From Achromobacter spanius (GTDB lineage Bacteria > Pseudomonadota > Gammaproteobacteria > Burkholderiales > Burkholderiaceae_B): 64,000 nt of DNA. Made by a program: the position numbers and the translations under genes. Below are positions 1 through 8,966 of this stretch, one piece after another; the stretch's first letter is position 1, and each line of letters opens with the position of its first letter. Below the pieces are notes generated by a model, which was not told the DNA's origin, ran no database searches, and saw only the letters and a program-made list of their open reading frames with translations. The stretch lies in NCBI RefSeq assembly GCF_029637605.1, contig NZ_CP121261.1:5146001-5210000 (forward strand). Direction: 5' to 3'.

Positions 1-1953
1 GACTGGGCCGAAGACGTGCACATCGGCTTTTCCACGGCGGTGTCGCTGGGCGACGAGGCGGTGGTGGGGCTGTCGAAGGTGCTGGATTACCTGGCCAGCG
101 ACCCCCGCACTGACAGCATCGTGCTGTACCTGGAAGACGTGGGCCCGGCCCGCGAGTTCATGAGCGCCTTGCGCGCGGCGGCCAGCGTGAAGCCGGTCAT
201 CGTGCTCAAGGCCGGCCGGTCCGACGCCGACAGCGCCGACGCCATTTTCGACGCCGCCTTGCGCCGCGCGGGCGCCGTGCGCGTGCGCTACTTCGTGCAA
301 CTGTTCTCGGCCGTGAAGGTGCTGGGCTATACGCGCCGCCCCAAGGGCCGGCGCGTGGCGCTGATTTCCAACGGCAACGGGCCTCCGCAATTGGCGATGG
401 ACTTGATTGGCCCCGACGCCGCCGTGCTGCGCGCCGACCTTGCTCCCGCCACCCGCCGCGCGCTGGAGGCCATGCTGGAGCCGGACGCGGCCTGTCAGAA
501 CCCGGTCATCACCTACACGCCGCTGACGCCGGAGCGCATACGCGCCATTCTGGAAACGGTGCTGGACGACACGGGTGTGGACGGCGTGCTGGTGCTGCTG
601 GCGCCCGATGCGCTGGCCGACATGCCGGCCGTTGCCCGCGAGCTGGCGCAGATTGCGCCCACGGCCAAGAAGCCGGTCGTCAGTTGTTTCATGGGTGACG
701 CCGGCATGCGGCCCTTGCGGCGCATGCTGGACGACGCGGGCACGCCCGCCTTCCGCACCCCGGAATCGGCCGCCGATGCGTTTGGGGTGCTGGCCTCTCA
801 CCACTACAACCAGCAACTGCTGCTGCAGACGCAACCGCAGGAACCTCCCAGCCATGTGCCGGACCTGACCGCCGCGCGCGAGCTCATCGCACGCGTGCGT
901 GCCGATTGTCGGCGCGAGCTGAACACGTCCGAAATCCGCACGCTGCTGGGCCTGTTCTATGTGCCGCTGCGCGACATGCCCATCGACGTGGCGTCGGCGG
1001 AACCCGAGTCCCGTCCGATGGCCATCCAGGTGTGGCGCGACCCCCAATTCGGCCCGGTCATCCGCTTTGGCGCGGGCGGCCCCGACGCGGTGCTGTCCGT
1101 GTCCGACCGTGGCATGGACCTGCCGCCGCTCAACGGCTTTCTGGCCCGCCAACTGATTGAACGCAGCCGGCTGTGGCGCCGCGTGCTGGCGCCGCGCGTC
1201 GGCCACATGGCGGCGGAAGCCTTGCAGCAGGCGGTGGTGCTGGTGTCTGAACTGGTGTCGGAACTGCCCGACATTGAATCGCTGGATATCGATCCGCTCT
1301 ACGCTGGCGAAACGCATCTGCGCGCGGGTGGGCTGCGCATGACGCTGACCGATACGCCCGGCTGCGAAACGCCGCAGACCTCGGGCTACCCGCACATGGC
1401 GATCCACCCGTACCCGACGCGGCTGGTGCATGTGCGCCGCTTCAACGACGGCATTCCCTGGGTGCTGCGCCCGATTCGTCCGGAAGACGGGGGCGCGCTG
1501 CAGGAATTCATTCGCGGGCTGTCGGAGCGGTCGCGCTACATGCGCTTCGTGTCGATGATGCGCGAACTGACTCCGCGCATGGTGTCGCGCTACACGCAGG
1601 TGGACTATCACCGCGAACTGGCGCTGGTAGCGGCCACGCAGGTGCCCAACCCGGCCAACCGGGGGCATCCGCGCGAGGTGATCGTGGGCTTTGCCCACTA
1701 CCTGCGCAATCCGGATGGGCGCGGCGCGGAGTACGCGCTGGTGATCGGCGACGACTGGCAGCGACGCGGCCTGGGCCGTCAGTTGATGACGGCGCTGATC
1801 GACGCCGCGCGCGAGCAGGGGCTGGAATACATCGATGGCCTGGTGCTGTCGACCAACCGGCCCATGCTGGCGCTGATGACGAGCCTGGGCTTCACGAATG
1901 ACGCGGATCCGGAAGACCCGACGATGCGTCGCGTCTGGCTGAACCTGGCCTGA
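1..1953 (+). CDS. Acyl-CoA synthetase (NDP-forming) / GNAT acetyltransferase fusion, 5' truncated by window
   Basis: The frame is open from base 1 (D-W-A-E-D upstream of the first GTG at 16), so the true start lies before the window. The visible part, about 650 residues, begins in the CoA-binding/ligase region of an ADP-forming acyl-CoA synthetase and ends in a GNAT domain (about the last 170 residues) with an acetyl-CoA loop RRGLGRQL and the late motif LGFTN. This domain order is that of PatZ/YfiQ-type protein lysine acetyltransferases, which acetylate acetyl-CoA synthetase and other metabolic enzymes. The family is usually 800-900 residues, so roughly a quarter is missing on the left. Substrate specificity cannot be read from the sequence. 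Confidence 0.85.
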   Translation, partial: DWAEDVHIGFSTAVSLGDEAVVGLSKVLDYLASDPRTDSIVLYLEDVGPAREFMSALRAAASVKPVIVLKAGRSDADSADAIFDAALRRAGAVRVRYFVQLFSAVKVLGYTRRPKGRRVALISNGNGPPQLAMDLIGPDAAVLRADLAPATRRALEAMLEPDAACQNPVITYTPLTPERIRAILETVLDDTGVDGVLVLLAPDALADMPAVARELAQIAPTAKKPVVSCFMGDAGMRPLRRMLDDAGTPAFRTPESAADAFGVLASHHYNQQLLLQTQPQEPPSHVPDLTAARELIARVRADCRRELNTSEIRTLLGLFYVPLRDMPIDVASAEPESRPMAIQVWRDPQFGPVIRFGAGGPDAVLSVSDRGMDLPPLNGFLARQLIERSRLWRRVLAPRVGHMAAEALQQAVVLVSELVSELPDIESLDIDPLYAGETHLRAGGLRMTLTDTPGCETPQTSGYPHMAIHPYPTRLVHVRRFNDGIPWVLRPIRPEDGGALQEFIRGLSERSRYMRFVSMMRELTPRMVSRYTQVDYHRELALVAATQVPNPANRGHPREVIVGFAHYLRNPDGRGAEYALVIGDDWQRRGLGRQLMTALIDAAREQGLEYIDGLVLSTNRPMLALMTSLGFTNDADPEDPTMRRVWLNLA

Positions 1954-1976
1954 GGCTATGACGGCCAAGGCGCGCG

Positions 1977-1998
1977 GCCGGCCCCGTGACGGGCCGGC
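1977..1998. terminator. GC-rich hairpin between convergent genes
   Basis: An 8-bp stem (GCCGGCCC with GGGCCGGC) closes a 6-nt loop in the 53-nt gap between the plus-strand fusion gene and the minus-strand hydrolase. It lacks a T-run on either side, so it may act as a weak terminator or RNA end-protector only. Confidence 0.35.
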
Positions 1999-2006
1999 GC
2001 TCGCTG

Positions 2007-2699
2007 TCAGGCGGTCTTGCGCACGGCCTGGGCGGACGTCAGTCGCGCCGTCACCTCGTCCACCGACAGCACGTCGCCAAAGAACAGCATCCACCCCTGC
2101 AGCGAATGCTCGTGCTCGGCCGGCGTCACGGCCGCCAGCGCGTCGTCCACCATGATCGTGCGGAAGTCGCGCATCATGGCGTCGCGTGCGGTGGACTCGC
2201 AGCACACGTTGGTGACGGTGCCGGCGATCAGCAGGGTGTCCACGCCCAAGCCGCGCAACAGCGGTTCCAGTTCAGACGAACCCGGCGCCATGGCGCTGTA
2301 AAAGCGCTTGACCACGCGCAGGTCGGTATCGGCCGCATGCAGGTCGGGGTGCAGTTGAAAGCCCGGCGAATCGCGGCGCAGCGTTTCCAGCCGGCGCTTG
2401 CTGCGCTCGGGCGTCAGCATCACGCCGTGATGGTGCGACCAGAAGGCGTCGGCATTGTCGGACGCCGTCTGCACCCACACCACCGTGCCACCCGCCGCGC
2501 GCACCGCGTCGCACAGGCGGTTGACGGGGGCGATGATCTCGCGGGCGGGGGCGCATTCACCCTGATAGCCGGGCAGGGTGAAATACTGCTGCATGTCGAC
2601 CACCACCACCGCGGTACGGCCGGCGGGCAGTTCGTCATACGGATGCAGGCAACCTTGGCGGGCCACGACGCGGTCTTGTACCCATTGCGGAAATTCCAT
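2007..2699 (-). CDS. Isochorismatase-family cysteine hydrolase
   Basis: A 230-residue protein of the isochorismatase-like fold. The family triad is visible: Asp35 in VVVVDMQ, Lys131 in VVKRFY and the nucleophile Cys166 in TNVCCEST. Members hydrolyse amides, ureido compounds or enol ethers; RutB (ureidoacrylate) and nicotinamidase are relatives, but the substrate here is unknown. It is the last gene of a minus-strand operon and starts 9 nt after the ABC permease stop, so it probably acts on the compound that transporter imports or on a derivative. No signal peptide is seen; cytoplasmic. Confidence 0.85.
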   Translation of the reverse strand: MEFPQWVQDRVVARQGCLHPYDELPAGRTAVVVVDMQQYFTLPGYQGECAPAREIIAPVNRLCDAVRAAGGTVVWVQTASDNADAFWSHHHGVMLTPERSKRRLETLRRDSPGFQLHPDLHAADTDLRVVKRFYSAMAPGSSELEPLLRGLGVDTLLIAGTVTNVCCESTARDAMMRDFRTIMVDDALAAVTPAEHEHSLQGWMLFFGDVLSVDEVTARLTSAQAVRKTA

Positions 2700-2708
2700 G
2701 ACGATTCC

Positions 2709-3545
2709 TTATCCGTAACGCCGCGCCACGGCGGCTTCGATGCGGTAGATGATCATGTACATCACGCTGGAAATCAGCGCCAGCATGGTGATGGCGGTCA
2801 TGACGATGTTCAGCTTGAACACCTGGCTGCCGTTCATGATCAGAAAGCCCAACCCGGAATCCGCCGACTGGAATTCGCCCACGATGACGCCCACCAGCGC
2901 CAGGCCGATGTTCATCTTCACGGCGGCGATCAGGGTGGGCACGCTGCCGGGCAGCACCACCTTGGTCAGCACCTGCCAGCGGCTGGCGCCGAAGGTGTGG
3001 GCAAGCTTCACCTTGTTCAGGTCGATGCCGCGAAAGCCCGCGTACACCACCATGATCGTGACGAATACGGCGATGGCGACCGCCATGCCATACACGGCGT
3101 AGTCAGACCCCAGCCACAAGTAGAAGATCGGCACGAAGGCGATCTTGGGCATGGCGTTGGCCACCACCAGAAAGGGGTCCAGCACCTTGTACAGAAAGTC
3201 CGACCACCACAGCGCCGCGGCCACCACGATGCCGATCACCATGCTCAAGGTAAAGCCGACCAGCGTGGCCGACAGCGTGGTCATGATGTGCTTGGCCAGT
3301 TGGCCGTTGGTCCACAGGTCAAGAAAGGTGGGCCATAGCGCGCTGGGGTAACTGGTCAACAGCGGGTTCAGGATGTGCATGCGCGGCAGGATTTCCCATG
3401 CGCACAGGAAGACGACCAGCAGCAGGGCCTGGGTCAGGCGGATGTTGCGCTTCTTGGCGCGGTCGCGCCGCAGGTAGTCCAGGTATTTGGCGCTGGGCGC
3501 GGGTACGGCACGCAGCGGCACGGTATTGGCGATGGGAGCATTCAT
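2709..3545 (-). CDS. ABC transporter permease, NitT/TauT type
   Basis: A 278-residue inner-membrane permease with about six hydrophobic segments and the BPD_transp_1 cytoplasmic loop (FGASRWQVLTKVVLPGSVP), which docks on the ATPase. Family members import nitrate, sulfonates, taurine, cyanate or thiamine precursors. It lies 3 nt downstream of the ATPase gene and upstream of the hydrolase gene. Length is normal for the family. The ligand cannot be assigned from the permease. Confidence 0.9.
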   Translation of the reverse strand: MNAPIANTVPLRAVPAPSAKYLDYLRRDRAKKRNIRLTQALLLVVFLCAWEILPRMHILNPLLTSYPSALWPTFLDLWTNGQLAKHIMTTLSATLVGFTLSMVIGIVVAAALWWSDFLYKVLDPFLVVANAMPKIAFVPIFYLWLGSDYAVYGMAVAIAVFVTIMVVYAGFRGIDLNKVKLAHTFGASRWQVLTKVVLPGSVPTLIAAVKMNIGLALVGVIVGEFQSADSGLGFLIMNGSQVFKLNIVMTAITMLALISSVMYMIIYRIEAAVARRYG

Positions 3546-3548
3546 GGG

Positions 3549-4361
3549 TCAACCCTCCACATGGACGTCCAACTCGTCCCATAGCTGTTTGAAATACACG
3601 TTGAACTCGGGCCGCGATCGCGCCTGGAAGGGCGTGGGCCGCGCGCCGTCGCCATAGTGGATGCGGTACTGGCTTTTCAGCCGGCCGGGCCGGCGCGACA
3701 GCACGATGACGCGGTCGGTCATGGCAATGGCCTCGCCGATATCGTGCGTGACCAGCACCACGGTCTTGCCCTCGCGCCGCAAGATGTCCACGACTTCATC
3801 CGAGATGGCCAGGCGCGTCTGCGAGTCCAGTGCCGAAAAGGGTTCGTCCAGCAGGATCACGTCAGGCTCGGTCACCAGCGTGCGCGCCAGCGCGGCGCGC
3901 TGGCGCATGCCGCCCGACAACTGCCGCGGCGTGTGCGACAGGAATGCACCCAGCCCGCATTTTTCCAGCAGATGCACGGCACGTGCCTCGCTGCGCGCAT
4001 CGCGTCGGCCCTGGATCTCGGCGCCCAGCATCACGTTGTCCAAAATGGTGCGCCATTCAAACAGGTAGTCTTGCTGCAGCATGTAGCCAATGCGCGGGTT
4101 CGGCTTGGTCACGCCTTGGCCGTCGATCATCACCGCGCCGGATGTCGGCGGGATCAGCCCGGCAATCAGCGACAACAGCGTGCTCTTGCCGCAGCCGCTT
4201 TGGCCGATCAGGCTGACCAATTCGCCCGGCGCCAGCGAGAACGACACGTTCGATAGCGCCTCAGTTTCGCCTTCGGCCGTGAAGTACGACAGGCACACGT
4301 CGCGCAGTTCGATCTTCGCCGTGGCGGTGGCGGGCTTCAGGTTGTGGACGGCGGCTCCCAT
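3549..4361 (-). CDS. ABC transporter ATP-binding protein, NitT/TauT type
   Basis: A 270-residue ATPase. Walker A is GQSGCGKST, the signature is LSGGMRQR, Walker B is VILLDEPFSALD, followed by the H-loop VLVTHD. The ATG at 4361 shares its A with the TGA of the upstream binding-protein gene (TGATG), indicating translational coupling; a GTG one codon earlier is the alternative. It energises the permease encoded just downstream. Typical of SsuB/TauB/NrtD-like subunits. Confidence 0.92.
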   Translation of the reverse strand: MGAAVHNLKPATATAKIELRDVCLSYFTAEGETEALSNVSFSLAPGELVSLIGQSGCGKSTLLSLIAGLIPPTSGAVMIDGQGVTKPNPRIGYMLQQDYLFEWRTILDNVMLGAEIQGRRDARSEARAVHLLEKCGLGAFLSHTPRQLSGGMRQRAALARTLVTEPDVILLDEPFSALDSQTRLAISDEVVDILRREGKTVVLVTHDIGEAIAMTDRVIVLSRRPGRLKSQYRIHYGDGARPTPFQARSRPEFNVYFKQLWDELDVHVEG

Positions 4362-5377
4362 CACTGCACCTTGTTGGCAAAGTCGGCCACCACCACATCC
4401 TCGTATTTCACGCGGGCGGTGTCCTTCATCACGGCGCTGGCAATCAGCATGTCTTGCAGCCGGTTCATGGCTTCGGCCGTGACCAGCGGCGTCGTCTTCC
4501 AGATCTGGTATTGCTTGTAGCGCTCGATGGCTTCGGTCACCGCGCCCTGGTCCATGCCCGGGAAGTACGTCATGATCTGCGGCGCCAGCGTGGCGGCAGG
4601 CGTGTCCTTCACGTATTTCTCGGCGCGCGCGACCACATTGGTCCAGGCCTGGATGACCTTGGGGTTGTCGCGTATGTATTTGTCGGTGGCGGTAAAGACG
4701 GTGTAGTCCACCTGGCCGACCTCATGGCCCACTGACGCCACGATGTAGCCCTTGCCATGGCGGACCAGTTCACCGGCCTCGGGTTCCAGGAAGATGCCGT
4801 ATTCACCTTGGCCCGCCATCCATGCGCCGGCACGGGCCGGGATGCCGATGTTGTTCAGCAGCTTCACGTCTTTCTTGGGGTCCACGCCATGCTTGCGCAA
4901 GGCCGTTTCCAGAAACACGATGGGGTTCGACCCAGGCCGAAAGCCGATGACTTCCTTGCCCTTGAGCATGGACCAGTCAAACTTTTCAATCGGCTTGCGC
5001 GCCAGCAGGAAGAAACCGTCGGTGGCGGTCAAGCCCGCGAAGATCTTCGGCTTGACCGGCGATTCGCTGTTCTGCACGTAGATGGACGCCTCGGGCCCGA
5101 TCAGCACGATGTCGGCGCTGCCGGACAAAAGGGCCGTCATGCCCTTGTCGGTGCCTTGCGAGGTTTTCATGGACACGTCCAACCCGGCGTCCTTGAAGTA
5201 ACCCTGCGACAGCGCCACGTATTTCGGCACGTACAGGATGGATCGCACGACCTCTTCGTAGCGGACCTTCACGGGAGGATTCAAGGCTTGGGCCTGCGCG
5301 GCCAAGGGGGCAACCAGCGGGGCGATCAGCGCGAGCAGCGCCGCGCCCGCCAAACGGGGCAATGGCAAGGATTTCAC
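4361..5377 (-). CDS. ABC transporter substrate-binding protein, NMT1/SsuA-like
   Basis: A 338-residue periplasmic binding protein with a Sec signal peptide (hydrophobic core rich in A and L, cleavage probably after AQAQA). The GTG at 5377 is chosen over an ATG 78 nt upstream because an AGGAGA ribosome-binding site sits about 8 nt before it and it gives a clean signal peptide. The mature part is the bilobed NMT1/THI5-like fold used for sulfonates, nitrate or pyrimidine precursors. It is the first gene of a four-gene operon (binding protein, ATPase, permease, hydrolase). The ligand is unknown; an organic amide or ureido compound would fit the hydrolase partner, but that is inference. Confidence 0.85.
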   Translation of the reverse strand: MKSLPLPRLAGAALLALIAPLVAPLAAQAQALNPPVKVRYEEVVRSILYVPKYVALSQGYFKDAGLDVSMKTSQGTDKGMTALLSGSADIVLIGPEASIYVQNSESPVKPKIFAGLTATDGFFLLARKPIEKFDWSMLKGKEVIGFRPGSNPIVFLETALRKHGVDPKKDVKLLNNIGIPARAGAWMAGQGEYGIFLEPEAGELVRHGKGYIVASVGHEVGQVDYTVFTATDKYIRDNPKVIQAWTNVVARAEKYVKDTPAATLAPQIMTYFPGMDQGAVTEAIERYKQYQIWKTTPLVTAEAMNRLQDMLIASAVMKDTARVKYEDVVVADFANKVQ

Positions 5378-5501
5378 GGGACTTTCTCCTGCGTCTTGTA
5401 TGGCACGCCGAAACCCGGCGCAGCATGGCCAATGGGGTGGAATCGACAACAACAACAGGGAAGCCCGAACACCTGCAGCCCGGGCCGATAAGGCATGGAT
5501 C

Positions 5502-5514
5502 GAATACTATATTC
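5502..5514. promoter_or_regulatory. Inverted repeat GAATA-N3-TATTC in ABC operon promoter region
   Basis: A perfect 5-3-5 palindrome in an AT-rich patch about 125 nt upstream of the ABC operon start. Read on the minus strand it contains TATAGT, a plausible -10 hexamer, so a bound repressor would block the promoter. This geometry is common for GntR-type operators, but no regulator gene lies nearby. Confidence 0.4.
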
Positions 5515-5634
5515 AATACAAGAGGGCGACAAGCATTTTGGGATTGGCGTTTTTCTCTATGGACGAGCGCCGTCTGGCCCGGGAGAATCTAGGGCTTGGA
5601 TACTGGTTGGTATACAGAATGGGATTTTGGCATG

Positions 5635-5966
5635 GTGATGGGTTTGCGCGCTGACGTGCAGTGCGCGCGTGACGACCTAGCCGCGCCACACCCATCCTAC
5701 GAACGACAGCCGTACCCCGTAGGATGGGTGCAGCGCGAAATCACGCGCAGCAGATCCCCACGGCCAACCGCGCGAAACCCATCACACCCCCGAGACAGCC
5801 GCACCCCGTAGGATGGGTGCAGCGCGAGATCACGCGCAGCAGATCCCCACCGCCAATCGCGCGAAACCCATCACACCCCCGAGACAGCCGCACCCCGTAG
5901 GATGGGTGCAGCGCGAAATCACGCGCAGCAGATCCCCACCGCCAACCGCGCGAAACCCATCACAGC
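5635..5966. repeat. REP-like nested palindrome with 89-bp tandem array
   Basis: The left outer arm GTGATGGGTTTGCGCG is at 5635-5650. The inner palindrome has arms CACCCATCCTACG (5689-5701) and CGTAGGATGGGTG (5718-5730). The right part, from GTAGGATGGGTG to the outer arm CGCGAAACCCATCAC, is repeated three times with a period of 89 bp: AGGATGGGTG at 5721, 5810 and 5899. The unit is also present as a single, better-preserved copy at 8696-8830. The rest of 5456-5989 shows no credible gene, only the promoter-like patch noted above. Confidence 0.85.
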
Positions 5967-5989
5967 CCCCGCGACAGTCAAACCCATCA

Positions 5990-6667
5990 TCACCCCAGCA
6001 CGTCATTCAAAAACGCCGAAATGTCTCGCACTTCCTCGGCGCAAACCGAATGCGGCATCGGATACGTGTGCCAGCGCACGTCGTAACCCAGGCGCTTCAA
6101 TTCCGTCAACGATGCCTCGGCGCGCGCCAGGGACACGACCGGGTCGTACTGCCCATGCGCCATGAAGATAGGCGTGGCGTTATTGGCGGCGTTGCGTTCC
6201 GCCTCGGCCGTGTCCACCAGCGGCAGATACCCCGACAGCGCCATCATCCCCGCCAGTTTCTCCGGCAGCCGCAAGCCGGTATGCAAGGTCATCGCACTAC
6301 CTTGCGAAAAGCCCGCCAGCACGATGTTCGACGTCGGAATACCCCGCGCATTCTCCCGGGCGATCAGCTTGTGCACGGCCGCTTCCGACGCGCGGATGCC
6401 CTTGGCGTCTTCTACGCGCACCAGGTCCATGACCAGAATGTCGTACCAGGAACGCATCGCCATGCCGTTGTTGATCGTCACGCGCTGAACCGGCGCGTTC
6501 GGGAATACAAAGCGCACCCCCAGGCCCGCGGGCAAGTCCAGTTCCGGCACGATGGGGGCGAAGTCGTTGCCATCGGCGCCCAAGCCATGCAGCCAGATGA
6601 CGGCGTGCGTGGGGTTGGGGGCGGTTTCGATCTCGATGCAATCGAGCAGGTCAGTGGGAGCGTTCAT
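5990..6667 (-). CDS. Alpha/beta-hydrolase, carboxylesterase/phospholipase family
   Basis: A 225-residue serine hydrolase of the bacterial carboxylesterase (Est/YpfH, acyl-protein-thioesterase-like) family. The oxyanion motif is HGLGADG (27-33). The nucleophile Ser121 is in GFSQG (119-123), the acid is in HGQYDPVV, and the histidine is in PMPHSVC. There is no signal peptide, so it should be cytoplasmic, acting on short acyl esters or lysophospholipids. It runs toward the 89-bp repeat array. The upstream gene on the same strand is darP, 33 nt away, so they may be cotranscribed. Confidence 0.88.
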   Translation of the reverse strand: MNAPTDLLDCIEIETAPNPTHAVIWLHGLGADGNDFAPIVPELDLPAGLGVRFVFPNAPVQRVTINNGMAMRSWYDILVMDLVRVEDAKGIRASEAAVHKLIARENARGIPTSNIVLAGFSQGSAMTLHTGLRLPEKLAGMMALSGYLPLVDTAEAERNAANNATPIFMAHGQYDPVVSLARAEASLTELKRLGYDVRWHTYPMPHSVCAEEVRDISAFLNDVLG

Positions 6668-6700
6668 GGCGGCCGCGGGAAAAATTTCAGGAAGTGGGAA

Positions 6701-7252
6701 TCAGAGCGTCAAGGTCTTCAAGGCCTGGAACAAGGCGCGATAGTGCTTCTTTTGCGGTTCCTGGCCTTGCAGCAGCGAGGCATTGCCCAGCTTTTCCTTG
6801 CGCGCGGCGCGGATCAGCGTGCGCAATTGCTGCGCATCGGCTTGCGGGTTTTTCGCCAGCAGCGTGGTCAGCGCGTCGTCGTCGTCCAGCAGCCGGTCGC
6901 GCAGCCCTTCCAGGCGGTGCATGGCGGCGGTTTCCTCGCGCGAGCCGTTTTCCCAGACATCAAGCTGGGCGCGGATTTCGTCAGCGGGCGCGTCGCGCAT
7001 CAGCTTGCCCACAAAGTGGACCTGCCGGCGGCGGCCTTCACGCCCCGTCGTGCGCTGCGCCGTGCGGATCGCTTCATAGAGGCGTTCGGCCAGCGGCAAT
7101 TGCTTGAGGCGGTCGGGGGACAGTTCGATCAGCTGCTTGCCCAGGTCCAGCAAGGCGTGCATTTCACGCTTGACCTGGGACTTGCTGGGACGGTCGTAGC
7201 CGTTCTCGTCGTAACCGTCGTCGACGGATTCTTCTTCAGTATGGGAATTCAT
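6701..7252 (-). CDS. darP: Ribosome biogenesis factor DarP (YjgA, DUF615)
   Basis: A 183-residue protein matching the DUF615/YjgA family, with the conserved start of the domain [17 protein letters not shown] and the basic block [18 protein letters not shown]. In Escherichia coli this protein associates with 50S precursors and helps shape the peptidyl-transferase region. The N-terminus is acidic and probably disordered, usual for the family. It is divergent from pmbA with only about 58 nt between starts; darP-pmbA adjacency is common in proteobacteria. Confidence 0.9.
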   Translation of the reverse strand: MNSHTEEESVDDGYDENGYDRPSKSQVKREMHALLDLGKQLIELSPDRLKQLPLAERLYEAIRTAQRTTGREGRRRQVHFVGKLMRDAPADEIRAQLDVWENGSREETAAMHRLEGLRDRLLDDDDALTTLLAKNPQADAQQLRTLIRAARKEKLGNASLLQGQEPQKKHYRALFQALKTLTL

Positions 7253-7310
7253 GGAAAACTGCGCAATGACAGACTTGGCTATGATAACCGTCTCTGCAAA
7301 TTGGACAGCA

Positions 7311-8675
7311 ATGGTTAAATCCTCCTCATCCCTGCCGCTGGCGGCGAATCACGCGCGTTTTTCCGAACTCGTCGAACAAACCCTAGCCTACGCGCGCCAG
7401 ATCGGCGCCTCGGACGCGGCGGCGGAAGTCTCGGAAAGCCTGGGGCTGTCGGTCGCAGTCCGCAAGAACGACATCGAGACCGTTGAGCAGACGCGCGATC
7501 GCTCACTGGACCTGACGGTCTACGCCGGCCAGAGCCGTGGCTCCGCCTCGACCTCCGACTTTTCCGAAGCCGCCCTGCGCCAGACGGTCGAGGCCGCCTG
7601 GCACATCGCCCGCCACACCGCCGCCGACCCGGCCGCCGGCTTGCCCGACGCCGATCAGTTGGCCACTGAATTTCCCAATCTTGACCTGCACCACGCCTGG
7701 ACGGTTTCCACCGAGGAAGCCGCTGAACTGGCGTTGCGCGCCGAGCGTGCCGCGCGTGAAGTCGATCCGCGCATCACCAACACCGACGGCGCCACCGTGG
7801 GTACCTACGAAGGCCAGTTCGTGATGGGCAACAGCCGCGGCTTCCTGGGCGGCTACCCCTATTCGCGGCACAGCCTGTCCGTGGCCCCCATTGCCGGCCG
7901 TGGCAATGGCATGCAGCGCGACTACTGGTACACGTCCGAACGCGATCCCGCCAATCTGGCGTCGCCCGAGTCCATCGGCCGTTATGCCGCCGAGCGCACC
8001 TTGTCGCGCCTGTCGGCTCGCCGCATCCGCACCGGCAAGTTTCCGGTGCTGTTCGAGGCTCCGCTGGCGCTGGGCCTTGTGGGCGCGCTGACCCAAGCCG
8101 TCAATGGCGGGGCGCTGTACCGCAAGGCCAGCTTTCTGCTGGACGCGCTGGGCAAGCCCATCTTCCCCAAGCACATCAACCTGACCGAAGACCCGCATAT
8201 CCCCGGCGCCATGGGCAGTTCGCCTTTCGACGACGAAGGCGTGCGAACCCGTCGCCGCAACGTCGTGTCGGCGGGCGTGCTGGAAGGCTATTTCCTGTCC
8301 AGCTACACGGCGCGCAAGCTGGGCATGGCCACCACAGGCAACGCCGGCGGCTCGCACAACCTGGTGTTCAGCTCCACGCAGACCAAGCGCGGTGACGACT
8401 TCGAAGCCATGCTCAAGAAGATGGGTACGGGCTTTCTGGTTACCGAACTGATCGGGCAGGGCGTCAACTACGTCACGGGCGACTACTCGCGTGGCGCGTT
8501 CGGCTACTGGGTGGAAAACGGCAAGATCCAGCACGCCGTCCAGGAAATCACCATCGCCGGCAATCTGGCCGACATGTTCCAGCAGATCGTGGCAGTGGGC
8601 GCGGACACGATCTCGCGCGGCACGAAGACCACGGGTTCGATCTTGATCGAGCAAATGGCGATTGCAGGGACCTGA
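7311..8675 (+). CDS. pmbA: Metalloprotease PmbA/TldE
   Basis: About 454 residues, close to the usual 450 for PmbA (TldE). With TldD it forms the heterodimeric protease that matures microcin B17 and cleaves small unfolded peptides; PmbA itself lacks the HExxxH zinc motif, and none is seen here. Recognisable segments include the N-terminal domain with [10 protein letters not shown] and the C-terminal [13 protein letters not shown] region ([19 protein letters not shown]). The ATG at 7311 is chosen over frame extensions to 7251 because the latter would overlap the darP start and be longer than the family. tldD is not in the window. Confidence 0.9.
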   Translation: MVKSSSSLPLAANHARFSELVEQTLAYARQIGASDAAAEVSESLGLSVAVRKNDIETVEQTRDRSLDLTVYAGQSRGSASTSDFSEAALRQTVEAAWHIARHTAADPAAGLPDADQLATEFPNLDLHHAWTVSTEEAAELALRAERAAREVDPRITNTDGATVGTYEGQFVMGNSRGFLGGYPYSRHSLSVAPIAGRGNGMQRDYWYTSERDPANLASPESIGRYAAERTLSRLSARRIRTGKFPVLFEAPLALGLVGALTQAVNGGALYRKASFLLDALGKPIFPKHINLTEDPHIPGAMGSSPFDDEGVRTRRRNVVSAGVLEGYFLSSYTARKLGMATTGNAGGSHNLVFSSTQTKRGDDFEAMLKKMGTGFLVTELIGQGVNYVTGDYSRGAFGYWVENGKIQHAVQEITIAGNLADMFQQIVAVGADTISRGTKTTGSILIEQMAIAGT

Positions 8676-8695
8676 TTGATTGGCGCGCGACAGCC

Positions 8696-8830
8696 GTGAT
8701 GGGTTTGCGCGTTGCCCGCTTCATTCTTTTGGTGACCGTCTCGCGCTACACCCATCCTACGACCGTAGGATGGGTGTAGCGCGGCAACCCCTAAAGCAAA
8801 ACGCAACCCACCACCGCGCAAACCCATCAC
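8696..8830. repeat. REP-like element: two nested perfect inverted repeats
   Basis: Outer arms GTGATGGGTTTGCGCG (8696-8711) and CGCGCAAACCCATCAC (8815-8830) are exact complements, 16 nt each. Inside, 20-nt arms at 8742-8761 and 8764-8783 (starting CGCGCTACACCCATC) are also exact complements, separated by AC. The same motifs form the array at 5635-5966. It lies just after pmbA and could form a large cruciform or RNA stem. Nothing else is seen between pmbA and the TRAP binding protein. Confidence 0.9.
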
Positions 8831-8966
8831 CATCACCACCGCGCAAACACCCCCAACCCACCACCAACAGCCCGGGAATTCCTCTACTCACCCACCCCCG
8901 CTCAACGTGTAATATCCGGCGGGTATTGCTCGAAGTCCCTAGAAGCTGCTGGTCAGGAGCATCGCG

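Noticed and set aside
1986..3338. 450-codon plus-strand frame opposite the hydrolase and ABC permease
   Set aside because: Low-complexity H/G/R-rich shadow with no family resemblance.
5400..5654. 84-codon frame between the ABC operon and the repeat array
   Set aside because: It spans the promoter region and the repeat arm, has no ribosome-binding site and overlaps the binding-protein start.
5720..5987. Tandem repeats considered as a CRISPR array
   Set aside because: The 89-bp units are contiguous with no unique spacers and no cas genes are present; they are palindromic REP-like units.
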